A model generated the notes under the pieces. That model was given only the letters and a program-made list of their open reading frames with translations, was not told the DNA's origin and did not search any database. Positions 5,437-5,608 of a stretch of DNA of 5,608 bases are shown here, in pieces; the first letter of the stretch is position 1, and each line of letters begins with the position of its first letter. Source of the DNA: Methyloceanibacter sp. (GTDB lineage Bacteria > Pseudomonadota > Alphaproteobacteria > Rhizobiales > Methyloligellaceae); the NCBI GenBank assembly GCA_022865725.1, contig JALHTP010000246.1:1-5608 (forward strand), given 5' to 3'. Made by a program: the position numbers and the translations under genes.

Positions 5437-5608
5437 ATGAGTCACCCCGAAGGGATATCGCTCTCGATTGACGATCAAGAACCGCAATTCCTGGACGTGG
5501 GCGATGGGGTGAGGCGCCGCCGCGTCGCCTATCGCTTTGCCGATACCGGGAAGGGCGAGGGCGTCGCCCTTCTATGGCTGCCGGGATTTCTGTCGGACAT
5601 GGCGAGCA
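5437..5608 (+). CDS. Alpha/beta hydrolase, N-terminal fragment (runs off right edge)
   Basis: Only 57 codons are in the window, beginning MSHPEGISLSIDDQEPQFLD. The stretch FLDVGDGVRRRRVAYR followed by VALLWLPGFLSDMAS resembles the first strands and oxyanion-hole region (LLWLPGF.SDM) of a group of alphaproteobacterial alpha/beta hydrolases usually annotated only as such. The nucleophile elbow and the rest of the catalytic triad lie outside the window, so the substrate cannot be inferred. The ATG at 5437 is chosen because the similarity lies downstream in this frame and the frame does not extend usefully into the repeat. There is no clear Shine-Dalgarno; the preceding bases (AGAGCGAAAGC) are the tail of the palindromic repeat. 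It is divergent from the glycosyltransferase gene. Confidence 0.75.
   Translation, partial: MSHPEGISLSIDDQEPQFLDVGDGVRRRRVAYRFADTGKGEGVALLWLPGFLSDMAS

Overview
The window is GC-rich chromosomal DNA from an alphaproteobacterium, most likely of the order Hyphomicrobiales (Rhizobiales). Three things suggest this: the composition, the closeness of the ribosomal and initiation-factor proteins to rhizobial ones, and a palindromic intergenic repeat (about 5364-5430) of a kind I recognise from many genomes of that order. I cannot name a genus. The backbone is conserved translation housekeeping, with a c-di-GMP gene, a glycosyltransferase and the start of a hydrolase around it.

From left to right: the minus strand carries pheS (1-845, 3' end outside the window), rplT (889-1248) and rpmI (1285-1488). 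They are closely spaced and read as one operon, rpmI-rplT-pheS. A good sigma-70-like promoter at 1619-1647 precedes it, and the leader of roughly 120 nt holds two hairpins. A divergent spacer (1489-1769) separates this operon from a plus-strand gene (1770-3440) for a membrane-anchored GGDEF-EAL protein, which may make and/or degrade c-di-GMP. That gene ends tail-to-tail with infC (minus, 3437-3973): the two stop codons share the four bases CTAG, next to a long-armed inverted repeat. infC has no usable ATG. Frame, Shine-Dalgarno spacing and family length all point to an AUC start at 3973. A GT-B glycosyltransferase (minus, 4123-5349) lies upstream of infC. After a spacer filled by the palindromic repeat, a plus-strand alpha/beta hydrolase gene begins at 5437 and runs off the right edge.

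Functionally, infC, rpmI, rplT and pheS are the usual IF3/L35/L20/Phe-tRNA synthetase neighbours. Here the c-di-GMP gene lies between infC and rpmI, so each part has its own apparent promoter. The control signals of these translation genes (AUC start, structured leader, intercistronic hairpin, shared convergent stops) are the most interesting part of the window. I see no phage, transposase, CRISPR, RNA gene or defence locus, and no convincing evidence of a new multi-gene system.
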